In this document: in pieces, positions 63,940-64,000 of the stretch | Position numbering within the stretch: position 1 is the first letter of the stretch | Layout of the letters: each line of letters starts with the position of its first letter | Assembly (NCBI GenBank): GCA_965246805.1 | Contig: CBDFFO010000003.1 | Coordinates: forward strand, 124,001-188,000 | Origin: Schlegelella_A sp965246805 | GTDB lineage: Bacteria > Pseudomonadota > Gammaproteobacteria > Burkholderiales > Burkholderiaceae_C | DNA length: 64,000 nucleotides | Reading direction: 5' to 3' | Notes under the pieces: generated by a model | Seen by the model: the letters and a program-made list of their open reading frames with translations, nothing else | Database searches by the model: none | What the model was told of the DNA's origin: nothing | Program-made: the position numbers and the translations under genes

Positions 63940-64000
63940 ATGAATCCTTGCCTGACTGACCGCAGCGCCATGTTGAAACGCGCTCGCTTCCGGAAAAGCC

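Overview
The window is 64 kb of gene-dense, very GC-rich DNA from what looks like a betaproteobacterial chromosome of order Burkholderiales. I infer this from gene order (tatA-tatB-tatC behind hisI-hisE and a HIT gene; dusB-fis-purH; accB-accC-prmA-DUF3426; nrdA/nrdB with ampD-pilR-pilS-ccsA-ffh; rplU-rpmA-obgE-proB), from a polyhydroxybutyrate-type phasin, a lysine/alanine-rich H1-like protein, and DUF1631. The genus cannot be fixed from the sequence alone; the Rubrivivax/Leptothrix/Methylibium side of the order would fit.

Layout. 1-1.7 kb: end of a cytochrome bc1 operon (Rieske and cytochrome b, minus). 1.8-5.1 kb: mscL and a DUF1631 gene. 5.1-7.4 kb: pdxA divergent from a DegS-like protease. 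7.5-13 kb: minus-strand run slmA-side genes, PdeM-like, DUF815 ATPase, mutT, hisI, hisE, DUF4870, HIT, tatA, tatB, tatC. 13-15.4 kb: argB, a HAD nucleotidase and slmA. 15.5-18.5 kb: FAD oxidoreductase, anchored MsrA and phasin. 18.5-24.4 kb: yqaA, dusB, fis, purH, an acyltransferase/CDP-diglyceride synthetase pair, ruvC, then a 129-bp palindromic extragenic element. 24.7-30.6 kb: an RNB-type exoribonuclease, TonB, aroE, mtgA, a hypothetical gene and a thioredoxin-like gene. 30.7-36.3 kb: accB, accC, prmA, DUF3426, a PfkB kinase and a small membrane gene. 36.4-41.9 kb: H1-like gene, nrdB, nrdA, with paired NrdR-type boxes upstream. 41.9-47.2 kb: ampD, pilR, pilS, PP0621-like, ccsA-like. 47.3-50.6 kb: ffh, DUF2726, ftsY. 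50.7-57.6 kb: tRNA-Met, small secreted protein, miaB, small membrane protein, hemA, prfA, prmC, a beta-barrel-like protein, grxD. 57.7-64 kb: lytic transglycosylase, proS, rppH, proB, obgE, rpmA, rplU.

Most genes are housekeeping: respiration, Tat export, histidine/arginine/proline/shikimate/purine synthesis, fatty-acid initiation, deoxynucleotide synthesis, SRP targeting, and translation (release factor 1 with its methylase, L11 methylase, L21/L27, tRNA modification). ffh and ftsY are both here, as are both class Ia ribonucleotide reductase subunits and both acetyl-CoA carboxylase biotin subunits.

I saw no prophage, insertion sequence, CRISPR array, rRNA or defence island, and nothing that I can defend as a new multi-gene system. 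The observations best worth a second look are the large palindrome behind an orphan ruvC, an apparently leaderless hemA transcript, a Glu in place of a usual metal-binding Asp in the RNB enzyme, the odd start of ampD, and two places where conserved gene blocks have been rejoined.
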